NCBI GenBank assembly: GCA_016342345.1
Contig: JAEINO010000007.1
Coordinates: forward strand, 31,883 to 95,882
DNA: 64,000 bases
Direction of reading: 5' to 3'
Source of the DNA: Pseudodesulfovibrio sp.
Lineage (GTDB): Bacteria; Desulfobacterota; Desulfovibrionia; Desulfovibrionales; Desulfovibrionaceae
Positions 52,676-61,544 of the stretch are shown here, piece after piece. Each line of letters starts with the position of its first letter. Position 1 is the stretch's first letter. Below the pieces are notes generated by a model, which worked only from the letters and a program-made list of their open reading frames with translations, had not been told where the DNA came from and made no database searches. The position numbers were made by a program, and so were the translations under genes.

Positions 52676-53007
52676 TGCATCTTGACGCTATCGCCGCAGC
52701 CGATCTGGACATCTTCTTTGATGAGACGACTTTTGCCATTCCTGCCACTTGGACGGTGGTGGATGGTGAGCCGGTTCCCCTCTCCGTGTTGTTCGACGAG
52801 ACCTATCAGATGGTGGACCCGGAGACCGAGGCCACCATCATGTCTACCAGCCCCCGTTTCGAGTGTCGGAACGATCAGCTTCCTGCCAACGCTGCCGAAG
52901 CCGAGGAAGACGATGTCGTGGAAGTGGATGGCCGGAAGTTCAGCGTTTTGGAAATCCAGCCCGCAGGACTGACCAGCTTTGTCTATCTGCACAAGGAGCG
53001 TGCCTGA
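52675..53007 (+). CDS. Head-tail joining protein, FII-like
   Basis: A 110-residue protein of mostly beta character. ADLDIFFDE near the start and VVEVDGRKFSVLEIQPAG near the end fit the lambda FII/phage attachment family. Start and stop overlap neighbours (TGATG on both sides). Confidence 0.7.
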   Translation: MHLDAIAAADLDIFFDETTFAIPATWTVVDGEPVPLSVLFDETYQMVDPETEATIMSTSPRFECRNDQLPANAAEAEEDDVVEVDGRKFSVLEIQPAGLTSFVYLHKERA

Positions 53008-53543
53008 TGCATCAACGAACCGTGATCAGGGACAAGGCCAAGGAGCTGCTGCTCGATAACACCCTGGCCGGAATCCGTGTCTATCGTTCTCGCGTCAAAC
53101 CCTATGCCGCGAAGAAGCTGCCAGCCATCGGAGTTTATCTGAATGGCGGCCCGGCGGATCACGGTGGCCGCAGCCCTCGCCGATACAAGCGCGAGGAAGA
53201 CCTGGTCATCGAGATCGTGGCGGCAGAGCTGGTCGATACCGATGTGGATCAGTTCCTCGACGATTTGTCCGAGCAGGTCGAAAACATATTTCTGGCTGAC
53301 GAGACCATGAGTGGAACCGTGTGGGACTGCGAACTGACCGACACCGATCTGCGTCCTACCAAAAATGGCGACCGGGTTTTCGGGTCCGCTCGCCTGACCT
53401 TCCGTGTCACCTACGAGACCGTGCCGACTGATCCATCTGCCGATGACTTCCTGGAAGCAGATGTTGAATGGGATGAAGGCCCGGCCCCTGATGGCGAGAT
53501 GGAAGCCGAAGATACAATCAAACTTCAGGAGGAGACCCCATGA
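53007..53543 (+). CDS. Tail terminator / minor tail protein U-like
   Basis: A 178-residue protein. RVYRSRVKPYAAKKLPAIGVYL and the later VFGSARLTFRVTYET fit tail-completion (gpU/Gp37-type) proteins. An acidic tail follows. It lies just before the tail genes. The ATG at 53007 is preferred to a longer open frame that overlaps the FII-like gene. Confidence 0.65.
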   Translation: MHQRTVIRDKAKELLLDNTLAGIRVYRSRVKPYAAKKLPAIGVYLNGGPADHGGRSPRRYKREEDLVIEIVAAELVDTDVDQFLDDLSEQVENIFLADETMSGTVWDCELTDTDLRPTKNGDRVFGSARLTFRVTYETVPTDPSADDFLEADVEWDEGPAPDGEMEAEDTIKLQEETP

Positions 53544-53710
53544 AGATTTTCGTAAAACCCAAGAAAGACCTCAAGGTCCGCGATCCGCAGACCGGTCGCC
53601 ATCTGCCGTCCGAAGGGGCTGGGGTGGAGCAGACCTCGTATTGGCTGCGTCGCATAAAGGCTGGCGATGTGGAGAAAACCAAAGCACCCAAAGCCGCGAG
53701 CAAGGAGTAA
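53540..53710 (+). CDS. DUF2635-type small tail protein
   Basis: A 56-residue protein: MKIFVKPKKDLKVRDPQTG, then HLPSEGAGVEQTSYWLRRI. This matches the short DUF2635 family found immediately upstream of Mu-like tail sheath genes. AGGAGGAG precedes the ATG, which overlaps the previous stop. It ends 3 bases before the sheath start. Confidence 0.85.
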   Translation: MKIFVKPKKDLKVRDPQTGRHLPSEGAGVEQTSYWLRRIKAGDVEKTKAPKAASKE

Positions 53711-53713
53711 CCC

Positions 53714-55180
53714 ATGTCCGTTTCTTTTGATCTGATTCCGGTCAACCTCCGGATTCCCGGCGTCTTTGCCGAATTTGATTCTTCCAATGCCATGCAGGGC
53801 TTGCCGATTATGCCGGTCAAGGGCTTGATCGTCGGTCAGCGTTTGGCCGCAGGTTCCAAGTCCGCTTTGGACTTCACCCGCGTGACCAACGTGGAAGACG
53901 CCAAGGCATATTATGGCGCAGGCTCCATGCTCGCGTTGATGTATGAGACCTGGCACAAGAACAACTCATTCACCGAGTGCATCTGCGTGGCTCTGGATGA
54001 TGATGGAGACGGAGTTCTCGCAGCATGGGACGTGACCTTCACCGGAGCGGCCACCGCGCCTGGCATTGTCACCATCTACGTGGGTGGCAAGCTGGTACGC
54101 ACGGGTGTGTCAATCGGTGACGATGCTGCTGCCGTGGCGACAGCTTTGGTTGCAGACATCACTGCCGAGACCGATCTGCCTGTGACCGCTGCCGCTGTTG
54201 CCGGGGTCGTGACCCTGACTGCCAAGAACAAGGGCGAAGCTGGAAACGGCATCGACATTCGTTTCAACTATTATGATGGCGACGTCTTCCCTTCGGGTAT
54301 TGCTGGCACTGTGGCCGTCAAGATCGCAGGCGCAGGCAACCCCATTCTGGACGACATGATCGCAGCCATGGGCGACGAGTGGTACAACTTCATCGCCCTG
54401 CCATATACCGACGCGGTCAGTCTGACTGCCATGGAAGCCGAACTCGATCGTCGTTGGGGACCGATGCATCCCTTTGACGGTCGTGCTTTTGCGGTTTGTC
54501 GCGGCACGCATTCCGAGCTGGGAACCTTTGGCGACTCGCGCAACAGTGCGCACGTTTGCTGCATGCATGGTCATGGCGTACCCACTTCGACATTCGAGAT
54601 GGCTGCCGCGTTGGCTGCCGAGGCTGCCTATCACGGAGCCATTGATCCAGCTCGTCCGTTCACGACTCTGGAACTCAAAGGCGTGCTGCCGCCGAAGAAG
54701 GAAGACCGTTTCTCCATGGAAGAGCGCAACCTTCTGCTGTTCGACGGTATTTCCACCTTCACCGTGGACGCTGGTGGCAAGATGCGTATCGAGAAGCTGA
54801 TCACCATGTACAAGAAATCAGACGGAGGCGCGGAGGATTCTTCGTACCTCTACGTCAACACCTTGCTGACTCTTTCCTACCTGCGGTTCTCCTTGCGCAA
54901 TCGCTTTCTCCTGAAGTTCCCCAGGCACAAGCTGGCGGATGATGGCACACGCTTCGGCGCAGGCCAGAAGATCGTCACGCCCAAGGTTGCCAAGGCCGAG
55001 ATTCTGGCCTTGTTCAGGGATTGGGAATTGTCCGGACTGGTGGAAAATGTGGACCAGTTCAAGGCCGATCTGATCGTGGAGCGCGATGCATCCAATCGCA
55101 ATCGGCTGAATATGCTGATCCCGCCGGACCTCATCAACCAGGCCGATATCTTTGCAGGCCAGTTCCAGTTCATCTGGTAA
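53714..55180 (+). CDS. Contractile tail sheath protein (Mu gpL-like)
   Basis: A 488-residue sheath protein. IPVNLRIPGVFAEFDSSNA at the start, the inserted beta domain (120-200), ELDRRWGPMHPFDGRAF, and NVDQFKADLIVERDASNRNR near the end are typical of Mu/P2-type sheaths. It shows the phage is a myovirus, though its head genes are lambda-like. Confidence 0.93.
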   Translation: MSVSFDLIPVNLRIPGVFAEFDSSNAMQGLPIMPVKGLIVGQRLAAGSKSALDFTRVTNVEDAKAYYGAGSMLALMYETWHKNNSFTECICVALDDDGDGVLAAWDVTFTGAATAPGIVTIYVGGKLVRTGVSIGDDAAAVATALVADITAETDLPVTAAAVAGVVTLTAKNKGEAGNGIDIRFNYYDGDVFPSGIAGTVAVKIAGAGNPILDDMIAAMGDEWYNFIALPYTDAVSLTAMEAELDRRWGPMHPFDGRAFAVCRGTHSELGTFGDSRNSAHVCCMHGHGVPTSTFEMAAALAAEAAYHGAIDPARPFTTLELKGVLPPKKEDRFSMEERNLLLFDGISTFTVDAGGKMRIEKLITMYKKSDGGAEDSSYLYVNTLLTLSYLRFSLRNRFLLKFPRHKLADDGTRFGAGQKIVTPKVAKAEILALFRDWELSGLVENVDQFKADLIVERDASNRNRLNMLIPPDLINQADIFAGQFQFIW

Positions 55181-55195
55181 AAAGAGGAAATTATC

Positions 55196-55567
55196 ATGAA
55201 TGCAAATCCCAACAGAATAGCCGGCACCGTCTACGTGAAACGCGACGGCGTGCTTCTGGATTGTGAAGGCGAGTTTTCCCTGGGTCTCGGCCTCCCCGAA
55301 CGAACTACCCGCAAGGGCAGCCACGGCGGGGTGGTCGGTTACGAGGAAGAGTCCACGGTTCCCTTTATCGAAGGAAGCCTGACTACCACCGCCGAGATGG
55401 ATATCGAAGCGATTCTCAAGGCTGATGGCGAGACCATCACCGTGGAAGCCGCCAATGGCAAAACGTATTCGCTGTCTCCGGCCTGGCAGACCAAGCCCGG
55501 CGAGATCAATGCGTCCAAAGGTGTCGTCCCGGTTCGCTGGGAAGGCAAGAACATGGACATAATTTAG
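55196..55567 (+). CDS. Tail tube protein (Mu gpM-like)
   Basis: A 123-residue protein: RIAGTVYVKRDGVLLDCEGEF at the start and VPVRWEGKNMDII at the end, as in Mu-type tube proteins. It forms the inner tube inside the sheath. AGAGGAAAT precedes the ATG. Confidence 0.9.
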   Translation: MNANPNRIAGTVYVKRDGVLLDCEGEFSLGLGLPERTTRKGSHGGVVGYEEESTVPFIEGSLTTTAEMDIEAILKADGETITVEAANGKTYSLSPAWQTKPGEINASKGVVPVRWEGKNMDII

Positions 55568-55576
55568 GAGTCTTGA

Positions 55577-55846
55577 ATGTCAAAAGTAAAACTTCCCATT
55601 GTTGTGGATCTGGTTGAGCCGATCGAGTTCGGGGACGACACCGTTGACAAGGTGTCGTTTAATCGACGGCCTTGTTCCGGAGACATGCGCGGCGTCAAAC
55701 TCGATGATCTGACCGACGTCAACAAAGGCATGGTCGTGGTCTGTCGAATCTCCGATCTGCCTGTCGCGCTCAAGTCCAAGGTGGACGTCGCTGATTCCAT
55801 CGAGTTGGTCGGAGTTCTCACTGATTTTTTCGATCGTGGCCGCTAG
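55577..55846 (+). CDS. Tail assembly chaperone E
   Basis: An 89-residue protein, KLPIVVDLVEPIEFGDDTV then MRGVKLDDL, of the Mu gp41/P2 E type that precedes the tape measure gene. Its codons 84-85 sit on a T_TTT_TTC slippery heptamer (55,825-55,831) from which ribosomes can shift by -1 into the next feature. Unshifted ribosomes stop at 55,846. Confidence 0.85.
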   Translation: MSKVKLPIVVDLVEPIEFGDDTVDKVSFNRRPCSGDMRGVKLDDLTDVNKGMVVVCRISDLPVALKSKVDVADSIELVGVLTDFFDRGR

Positions 55847-55980
55847 ATTGGGAAGAGGCCATGGGCGTTGTGGCCGTCACCTTTCGGTGGCCGCCCGACG
55901 TGCTGTGGGGATTGAGTAGTGAAGACCTGACTTACTGGTTCGAAGTGGCAAAAAAACATAATTCTGAAGAGGCTCTCTGA
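55825..55980 (+). CDS. Tail chaperone E' extension, reached by -1 frameshift
   Basis: The heptamer T_TTT_TTC (55,825-55,831) is in the correct phase of gene E. A -1 shift continues at 55,831 as RSWPLDWEEAMG... and then VTFRWPPDVLWGLSSEDLTYW, a P2 GpE-like sequence, to the stop at 55,978-55,980. The fused E-E' product is 134 residues (85 plus 49). The frame also holds an ATG at 55,861 for a separate 39-residue product. P2 uses TTTTTTG for the same purpose. Confidence 0.75.
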   Translation, partial: FFRSWPLDWEEAMGVVAVTFRWPPDVLWGLSSEDLTYWFEVAKKHNSEEAL

Positions 55981-57572
55981 TGACCAAGAAAAAACAGACA
56001 CGGCTCGATTTCGTTCTGGCAGCGGTGGATAAATTCTCCGCTCCCATGAAGCGTTTCAACAAGCGCATGGACGAATCGTTTCGTGGACTGAAAAAGATTC
56101 AGAAGGCCAGCTCGAATCTCAAGCGCGAGTCGGGTTGGAACAAGCTGGCCTATCGGGCCGGGCAGGTACGCAAACGGCTCGGTGCGGTTGGCTCGGAAGT
56201 TCGGGCCATATCCCAAAGGATCGCTGCTGCCGTGGGAGTCGCTGTCGGGGGAATCCTGGCAGTGACTACTTCCACGGCCACGGCGGGCGATCGTATCGCC
56301 AAAACTGCGCTGCGCCTTGGTCTCTCCACTGACGCCTTGCAGGAAATGCATTACTGGGCGCAACGGTCCGGGGTCGAGATGGCGACTTATGACATGGCCT
56401 ACCAGCGATTTGGCCGGCGAGTCGGTGAGGCGTTCATGGGGAAGGGCGAAGCTCTTTCCACTCTCAAGGCTCTCGAAATCCAGCTCGCTGGAACCAATGG
56501 CAAACTGCGGGACTCCGATGATCTGTTCATGGAGGCTGCGGACAAACTCGCACGCATCGAGGACCCGATGATCCGCAACGCGATGGCGATGAAGCTGTTT
56601 GATTCCGAAGGCGTCAAGCTCGTCCAGATGATGAAGGGCGGACGCAAGGAGATGGAGGCGATGCGCAAAGAGGCCCACAAGTATGGGCAGGTGCTCTCGG
56701 GTCCCACGACCGAGGCGAGCGAGAATTACATTGACGCCATGACCAATATCAAGTCGGCGATCTCCGGCGTGAAGAACATCCTTGGCGAGGAATTCATGCC
56801 CATGATTACCTACCAGGGCAAGAAGCTGACCGCATTTCTGGTGGAAAACCAGCCGCAGATTCGCGCCTGGATACGAGAGTTCGTCATCGAGCTGCCCATG
56901 GCTTTGGGCAAGATTCGATCATTTGCTTCCGATTTATATGACAAGCTGTCGCCGATTTTTTCACTCGTCGGGCGCATTGCCGATGTGGTCGGCCCGGCCA
57001 ACTTGTTGCTGGGAACTCTGGCCGTCATCCTCGGTACCAACCTTGTCATGGCCTTGGCCGCCCTGATCCCGGTGATGTTCACCTTCGGAACAGCCCTTGC
57101 CCTGACTCCCGTCGGCTGGTTCATAGCAGCCGTTGCCGGGATAGTGACGTTGGCAACGCTCATCGTGGCGAATTGGGAAAAGGTCGCACCTTTTTTCAAG
57201 GGATTGTGGGAATATTTCAAGATGCTTTTCGGGTGGAATCCCATCACCTTGCTGATCAACAATTGGGGGCCCATCGTCGGCTTCTTCAAATCCACAGTGG
57301 ACAAGATCAAATCAGTCATGCCCGACTGGCTGCTCGACATGGTCGGCAGCGATTCCAGCATGACCGTGAACGGTGGCAGCGGACGCCCATCCCTTGGCGC
57401 GGCGGACATGACTCGAAGCATTCGCGAGAGCCGCTCCGTCAGTCAATCCACTCAGCGGCAGGAGACGGTTGTCAAGGTCAAGTTCGAGGATACGCCGAGA
57501 GGAACTCGCGTGGAAACTGGCGGTGATGCGCCTCTTGATCTGGACATGGGTTACGCCATGGTCACTTGGTAG
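55980..57572 (+). CDS. Tail tape measure protein
   Basis: A 530-residue protein: coiled coil at the start (KKQTRLDFVLAAVDKFSAPM), hydrophobic helices (about 80-97, 340-400), and a glycine/serine-rich end. It sets tail length and follows the E/E' chaperones directly (ATGA overlap). At 530 residues it is short, predicting a short contractile tail. Confidence 0.9.
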   Translation: MTKKKQTRLDFVLAAVDKFSAPMKRFNKRMDESFRGLKKIQKASSNLKRESGWNKLAYRAGQVRKRLGAVGSEVRAISQRIAAAVGVAVGGILAVTTSTATAGDRIAKTALRLGLSTDALQEMHYWAQRSGVEMATYDMAYQRFGRRVGEAFMGKGEALSTLKALEIQLAGTNGKLRDSDDLFMEAADKLARIEDPMIRNAMAMKLFDSEGVKLVQMMKGGRKEMEAMRKEAHKYGQVLSGPTTEASENYIDAMTNIKSAISGVKNILGEEFMPMITYQGKKLTAFLVENQPQIRAWIREFVIELPMALGKIRSFASDLYDKLSPIFSLVGRIADVVGPANLLLGTLAVILGTNLVMALAALIPVMFTFGTALALTPVGWFIAAVAGIVTLATLIVANWEKVAPFFKGLWEYFKMLFGWNPITLLINNWGPIVGFFKSTVDKIKSVMPDWLLDMVGSDSSMTVNGGSGRPSLGAADMTRSIRESRSVSQSTQRQETVVKVKFEDTPRGTRVETGGDAPLDLDMGYAMVTW

Positions 57573-57581
57573 GAGGTTGAC

Positions 57582-58775
57582 ATGAACTGGAAAAATCGTA
57601 TTCGTCAGCCATCATTTCGGGGGGTTCCTTTCGAGGTTGAGGGCGACGAGATGGAAGGCGGCCGCAGGGTCGTCACCCATGAGTACCCGCAGCGCGACAC
57701 GTCAGATTCCGAGGATCTGGGCTTGAAGGCAAAGACATATTCCCTGACTGTCTTTCAGGTCGGAAAGGACTACATGTCGTGGCGGGACAAACTTATTCAA
57801 GCCTGTGACGAACCCGGTCCCGGCCTGCTGGTCCATCCTCAGTTCGGTTCCATCGATGTCAATTGCACCGGCTATCGCGTCACCCATACTGCAGGCAAGC
57901 TCGGTCTGGTCGGCTTTCAACTTCGGTTCATCATTTCCGGCAAGGCCGTCAATCCGGGTTCGGCCATTCGCACTTCGGATGTACTTTTTGACAAGGCCGG
58001 GCAAGCGTCTGATTCGGCCATTGATCTTTTGGACAGCCGCTTCTCGTTGTCTTCGGTTCCGAGTTTTGTTTCGGAATCATCCCATGCGGCATTCGTTAGG
58101 ACTGCCGAGTTGGTTGGTTTCACCCGGTCCGCCGTGGTCGATCCTGTCGCATTTGCCAAAACACTTGCCGGGCTGAGTTCCGTGACTCCGGCAGAATTAG
58201 CGACCATGCAACCCGGAACCGCTTTGGGTCGGTTATTTCGCGAGGCCGAGTTCTCCATGATCGGGGACATGCCCAACCCGACAGGGCGCATGGCAGAAAT
58301 GCTGGCCGTGTCCAAGGGTTCGGCGGTTGCTGTTTTGCCGAGCTTCGCAACAGCCTCCCGTTTGCAGGAGGCCGAGAACCTGAACGGGTTGGGCGACTTT
58401 CTCCGGCAGATGGGTGTAGCCGAAGCAGCGCGAGCAGCTTCCGGCGTAACGCCAGAGACTGCACGAGATGCCGTGCGCATGACCCGCGACATCACCGCCG
58501 CCATCGATGACGTGCTGGAGACCACCACCGACGATTCAATCTTTACGACTTTTACCGACCTGCGGGTCGCCGCTGTGCGCGATCTTTCCATCCGGGCGCG
58601 GCAGGCAAAACAGATCCGCGAATTTACTCCGACCATGACCGGCCCTGCCCTGGTCGCAGCTCATCGGGCGTGTGACCGTGGAGCGCAGGAAACTGACGAA
58701 ATGGTGCGGCGCAACCGCGTGCGCCATCCTGGATTCGTGGGAGTTCTTCCTTTGGAGGTGCTTGTCGATGCCTGA
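57582..58775 (+). CDS. DNA circularisation protein N (Mu gpN-like)
   Basis: A 397-residue protein with the N-terminal DNA-circulation family domain: RIRQPSFRGVPFEVEG, GRRVVTHEYPQRD, YSLTVFQVGKDYMSWRD. In Mu it belongs to the tail tip and baseplate set. AGGAGG precedes the ATG. It overlaps gene P by eight bases. Confidence 0.9.
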   Translation: MNWKNRIRQPSFRGVPFEVEGDEMEGGRRVVTHEYPQRDTSDSEDLGLKAKTYSLTVFQVGKDYMSWRDKLIQACDEPGPGLLVHPQFGSIDVNCTGYRVTHTAGKLGLVGFQLRFIISGKAVNPGSAIRTSDVLFDKAGQASDSAIDLLDSRFSLSSVPSFVSESSHAAFVRTAELVGFTRSAVVDPVAFAKTLAGLSSVTPAELATMQPGTALGRLFREAEFSMIGDMPNPTGRMAEMLAVSKGSAVAVLPSFATASRLQEAENLNGLGDFLRQMGVAEAARAASGVTPETARDAVRMTRDITAAIDDVLETTTDDSIFTTFTDLRVAAVRDLSIRARQAKQIREFTPTMTGPALVAAHRACDRGAQETDEMVRRNRVRHPGFVGVLPLEVLVDA

Positions 58776-59868
58776 TGTAAAGTTGATTATTGGCGGTCTG
58801 GAATACTCGGGCTGGAAAGAGGTTTCTGTCTCGCGCTCCATGGACGCCATGGCGGGCAAGTTCGACTTGTCGCTTTCCGATCGCTGGCAGACCGGCGCAC
58901 AGGCCATTCCGCTTTATCCGGAGCAGGAGTGTCAATTGTTGCTCGATGGCCAGCCGGTGATCACCGGGTTCATTGATGCCGTGATGCCGAGCTTCGATGC
59001 GGGGCAACATGGCATCCGTGTAACCGGACGGGACCGTACCGCCGACCTCGTGGATTGCAGCGCGATCCACAGCCCTGGCGAGTTGTTGGGGCAGGACCTC
59101 GCCCAGATAATCCGCGTCCTCTGCAAGCCCTTCGGCCTGGATTTGTTTGCCTCCATAGATGTGGGCAAGGCGTTCAAGACGTTCAAACTTCAGCCGGGTG
59201 AGACAAATTTCGAGGCCATAGACCGGGCCTGCCGCCAGCGTGGCGTGCTGCCATCATCAGACGTGCGCGGACGGGTGATCCTGGCCTCTATTGGTTCGGA
59301 CCGGGCCGACGCGCTTATCCAGGGCGAGAATATTCTCAAAGCTTCGGCTAATCATTCCACCTATGACCGGTTTTCCGAATACATCGTGACCGGTCAGCAG
59401 CAAGGGACCAATGACACCTTCGGGCTGGCCGCCTCCGCAGTCCGGGCTACGGCAAAGGATGAGGGCGTTCTGCGCCACCGCCCCTTGCAGATCATGGCCG
59501 AGACGCAAGCCACACCGGAGTCCGCTCGCGAGCGGGCAGGGTGGGAGGCCAACGTGCGGGCTGCGAAGTCTTCCGAGGTGTCGATCACTGTTCAGGGCTG
59601 GCGCATGTCGGACGGCAGGCTCTGGCAGGTCAATGCCATGAGTCGGGTGCAGAGTGATTTCTTGCGAGTGGACCAGGACCTGATCATCAAATCCGTGAAT
59701 TTTTCCCTTGGCTCAGGTGGCACCCTGACGAGCCTGACTCTGTGCCGTAAGGATGCGTTTGTCCGCAAGCCGGAGGCCAAGAAAGATGTTTCGGCTTTGC
59801 CCGACTTGCTCGAACCAATCCGCAAGGCAGCAGATGCCGCCTGCACCGACGGAGGATATGGTCGATGA
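58768..59868 (+). CDS. Baseplate hub protein P (Mu gp44-like)
   Basis: A 366-residue protein: VKLIIGGLEYSGWKEVSVSR, a lectin-like hub fold (ITGFIDAVMPSFDAGQHGIRV), and RDRTADLVDCSA. It is homologous to T4 gp27 and the VgrG N-terminal hub. GGAGG precedes the ATG at 58768. It overlaps the following spike gene by 4 bases. Confidence 0.9.
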   Translation: MPDVKLIIGGLEYSGWKEVSVSRSMDAMAGKFDLSLSDRWQTGAQAIPLYPEQECQLLLDGQPVITGFIDAVMPSFDAGQHGIRVTGRDRTADLVDCSAIHSPGELLGQDLAQIIRVLCKPFGLDLFASIDVGKAFKTFKLQPGETNFEAIDRACRQRGVLPSSDVRGRVILASIGSDRADALIQGENILKASANHSTYDRFSEYIVTGQQQGTNDTFGLAASAVRATAKDEGVLRHRPLQIMAETQATPESARERAGWEANVRAAKSSEVSITVQGWRMSDGRLWQVNAMSRVQSDFLRVDQDLIIKSVNFSLGSGGTLTSLTLCRKDAFVRKPEAKKDVSALPDLLEPIRKAADAACTDGGYGR

Positions 59869-61244
59869 TTGCACAGCTTCAAAAACTTATCGAGCCTCTC
59901 AAACGCAGGATTCTGCTGATGTTTTCGCGAGGGCGTGTTGAGTCTGTCAACGACGGAACCATGGGGCAGGAAATGCAGATCTCGCTTCTCCAGGGAGAGA
60001 TGGCCGATCGTGTGGAACGTCCGCAGAATTACGGATTCACCTCTGTCCCACTTCCCGGTGCTGATGCGTTCGTTGCTTTCATCGGCGGCAGTCGCGATCA
60101 CGGCGTTGTGCTGGGCGTGGAGGACCGTCGTTACCGGGTCAAGGGACTCAAGGGCGGCGAAGTCGCAATCTATACCGACGAGGATCAGGCTGAGGACGGC
60201 TGCCGCATCGTGCTCAGGCGCGGAAACAAGGTTGAGATTCAGGCCGCAGATATTGACTTTCGGGCCGAAAATCGCTTGCATCTTTCGGGAAGATTTCTGG
60301 AATTACACGCTGATGAACGGCGCGAGATGGACGTGGCCGGGTACGGCGAAGCTCTCAATTATCGTGGCGGGCTTTGGCAGACTGACACGTATCATGACGG
60401 GGCAGAGTTTGTGCCAAGCATGGAGCATGGCGTTCAGCCTTCCGAGATTGAGGGGTTCGGGGCCATTGCCGCAGCCATCAAGGCCAGCGGCGAAGTCACC
60501 AGTCAAGACCAGCTTCTGCTTTGTATCCCCGAGATTGCCGTTGCTGAGGCATCCCGCGCCAGCGAACCGGACAAGACCGGGTGGTCGCTACTGTCCGTCT
60601 TCCTGCGCAAATGGTTTGGCGGCGATGCTTCTACGGACAAGGCTGCACAGCCTCCGGCTTTCGTGAGTTGGGACTGGCTGCGTCAGTATTCGCGGGTGCA
60701 GACCGCGTGGTTCGCCATGGCTGACCCTGATTATTTGTTTTCTGAAAATGCCAAGAGCCAGCTCGGTCAAATTCTGTTCGATACCGGAGCATTTACCGGT
60801 AGCCGGGTGTCTTTCGATCATATCAGTGTCGATTGGGAGCAACTCGATCTTTTGTTCTTCCAGCAGGTTTCGGTTGATTGGCAGCTCGATCCGGTTGATG
60901 GACTCACAGCAGCGATGGGGACCTTTGCCATTCGCGCTGTCGCCACTGGGTACGTGGATCCGATTGTCTCGGAGACCTCGTTATATAAGGTCACCGTGAC
61001 CGGCGTTGCCTTTTATGTGGAAGATGGCTTCGACTATGAAGACGACAAGTGGTGGAACCCTTTGTTGAGTCAGCCGTTGGGTAATTGGGATTGCGATACT
61101 CTTACTTTTGGCGGCCTTGGTCTTGCCGTCAGAAATACTCATTTCCAGGAATTCAGGGAGCGATATGGCCGAGGAGGGGACTTCTCGGTGTTCGTTGTTC
61201 CGCAGGCAGTTGCAGATTTTATGGAGTTCAGTTATGAAATTTAA
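59865..61244 (+). CDS. Baseplate spike V (Mu gp45-like) fused to a DUF6402-like C-terminal domain
   Basis: A 459-residue protein, more than twice the usual 170-220 of Mu gp45. Residues 1-195 are the spike part: OB-like domain (GRVESVNDGTMGQEMQISL, VPLPGADAFVAFIGG, GVVLGVEDRRYR), then a beta-helix-like stretch. Residues about 210-265 are a linker; about 265-459 resemble DUF6402 by VAFYVEDGFDYEDD (381-394), QPLGNW (403-408) and FQEFRERYGRGGDFSVF (427-443). I know DUF6402 mainly from loci near type VI VgrG spikes. No stop or shift separates the parts. The domain assignment is from memory of the family pattern. Confidence 0.75.
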   Translation: MIAQLQKLIEPLKRRILLMFSRGRVESVNDGTMGQEMQISLLQGEMADRVERPQNYGFTSVPLPGADAFVAFIGGSRDHGVVLGVEDRRYRVKGLKGGEVAIYTDEDQAEDGCRIVLRRGNKVEIQAADIDFRAENRLHLSGRFLELHADERREMDVAGYGEALNYRGGLWQTDTYHDGAEFVPSMEHGVQPSEIEGFGAIAAAIKASGEVTSQDQLLLCIPEIAVAEASRASEPDKTGWSLLSVFLRKWFGGDASTDKAAQPPAFVSWDWLRQYSRVQTAWFAMADPDYLFSENAKSQLGQILFDTGAFTGSRVSFDHISVDWEQLDLLFFQQVSVDWQLDPVDGLTAAMGTFAIRAVATGYVDPIVSETSLYKVTVTGVAFYVEDGFDYEDDKWWNPLLSQPLGNWDCDTLTFGGLGLAVRNTHFQEFRERYGRGGDFSVFVVPQAVADFMEFSYEI

Positions 61245-61246
61245 TT

Positions 61247-61495
61247 ATGAGAATCGTTTTATTCCGAATTTATCTTATCGCCATATTGGGCTGCCTCGCC
61301 TTTCTGGCGTATGGGTTTTATCCCGAACCTCTGGCGATGATGGTTGTCGTAGTTGCGGCCTCTTGCGTTGTGGCAGCGGCATGGAGACCGACGATCATCC
61401 GTGTCGCACTAGTCAGTCTGCCCACCATTTTCTATACCCTGCTTGTCCTGTACGCCGCCTATGGCTCGGGATTCCGCATGCCCGGCGGCGCGTAA
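61247..61495 (+). CDS. Small three-helix membrane protein, partner of the spike extension
   Basis: An 82-residue protein with three hydrophobic segments (about 3-21, 28-46, 51-72) and few charges. Its ATG lies 3 bases after the spike stop, implying translational re-initiation; it has no good ribosome site of its own. No baseplate gene is expected between gp45 and gp46, so it is extra cargo. Immunity or holin-like roles are guesses. A competing frame (ATG at 61,234) has a better ribosome site but an unprotein-like product. Confidence 0.6.
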   Translation: MRIVLFRIYLIAILGCLAFLAYGFYPEPLAMMVVVVAASCVVAAAWRPTIIRVALVSLPTIFYTLLVLYAAYGSGFRMPGGA

Positions 61496-61544
61496 CCCTT
61501 CGAGAGATTCCCTTTTCTGACCGCACTCCCGTGGGGGTGGCGTC

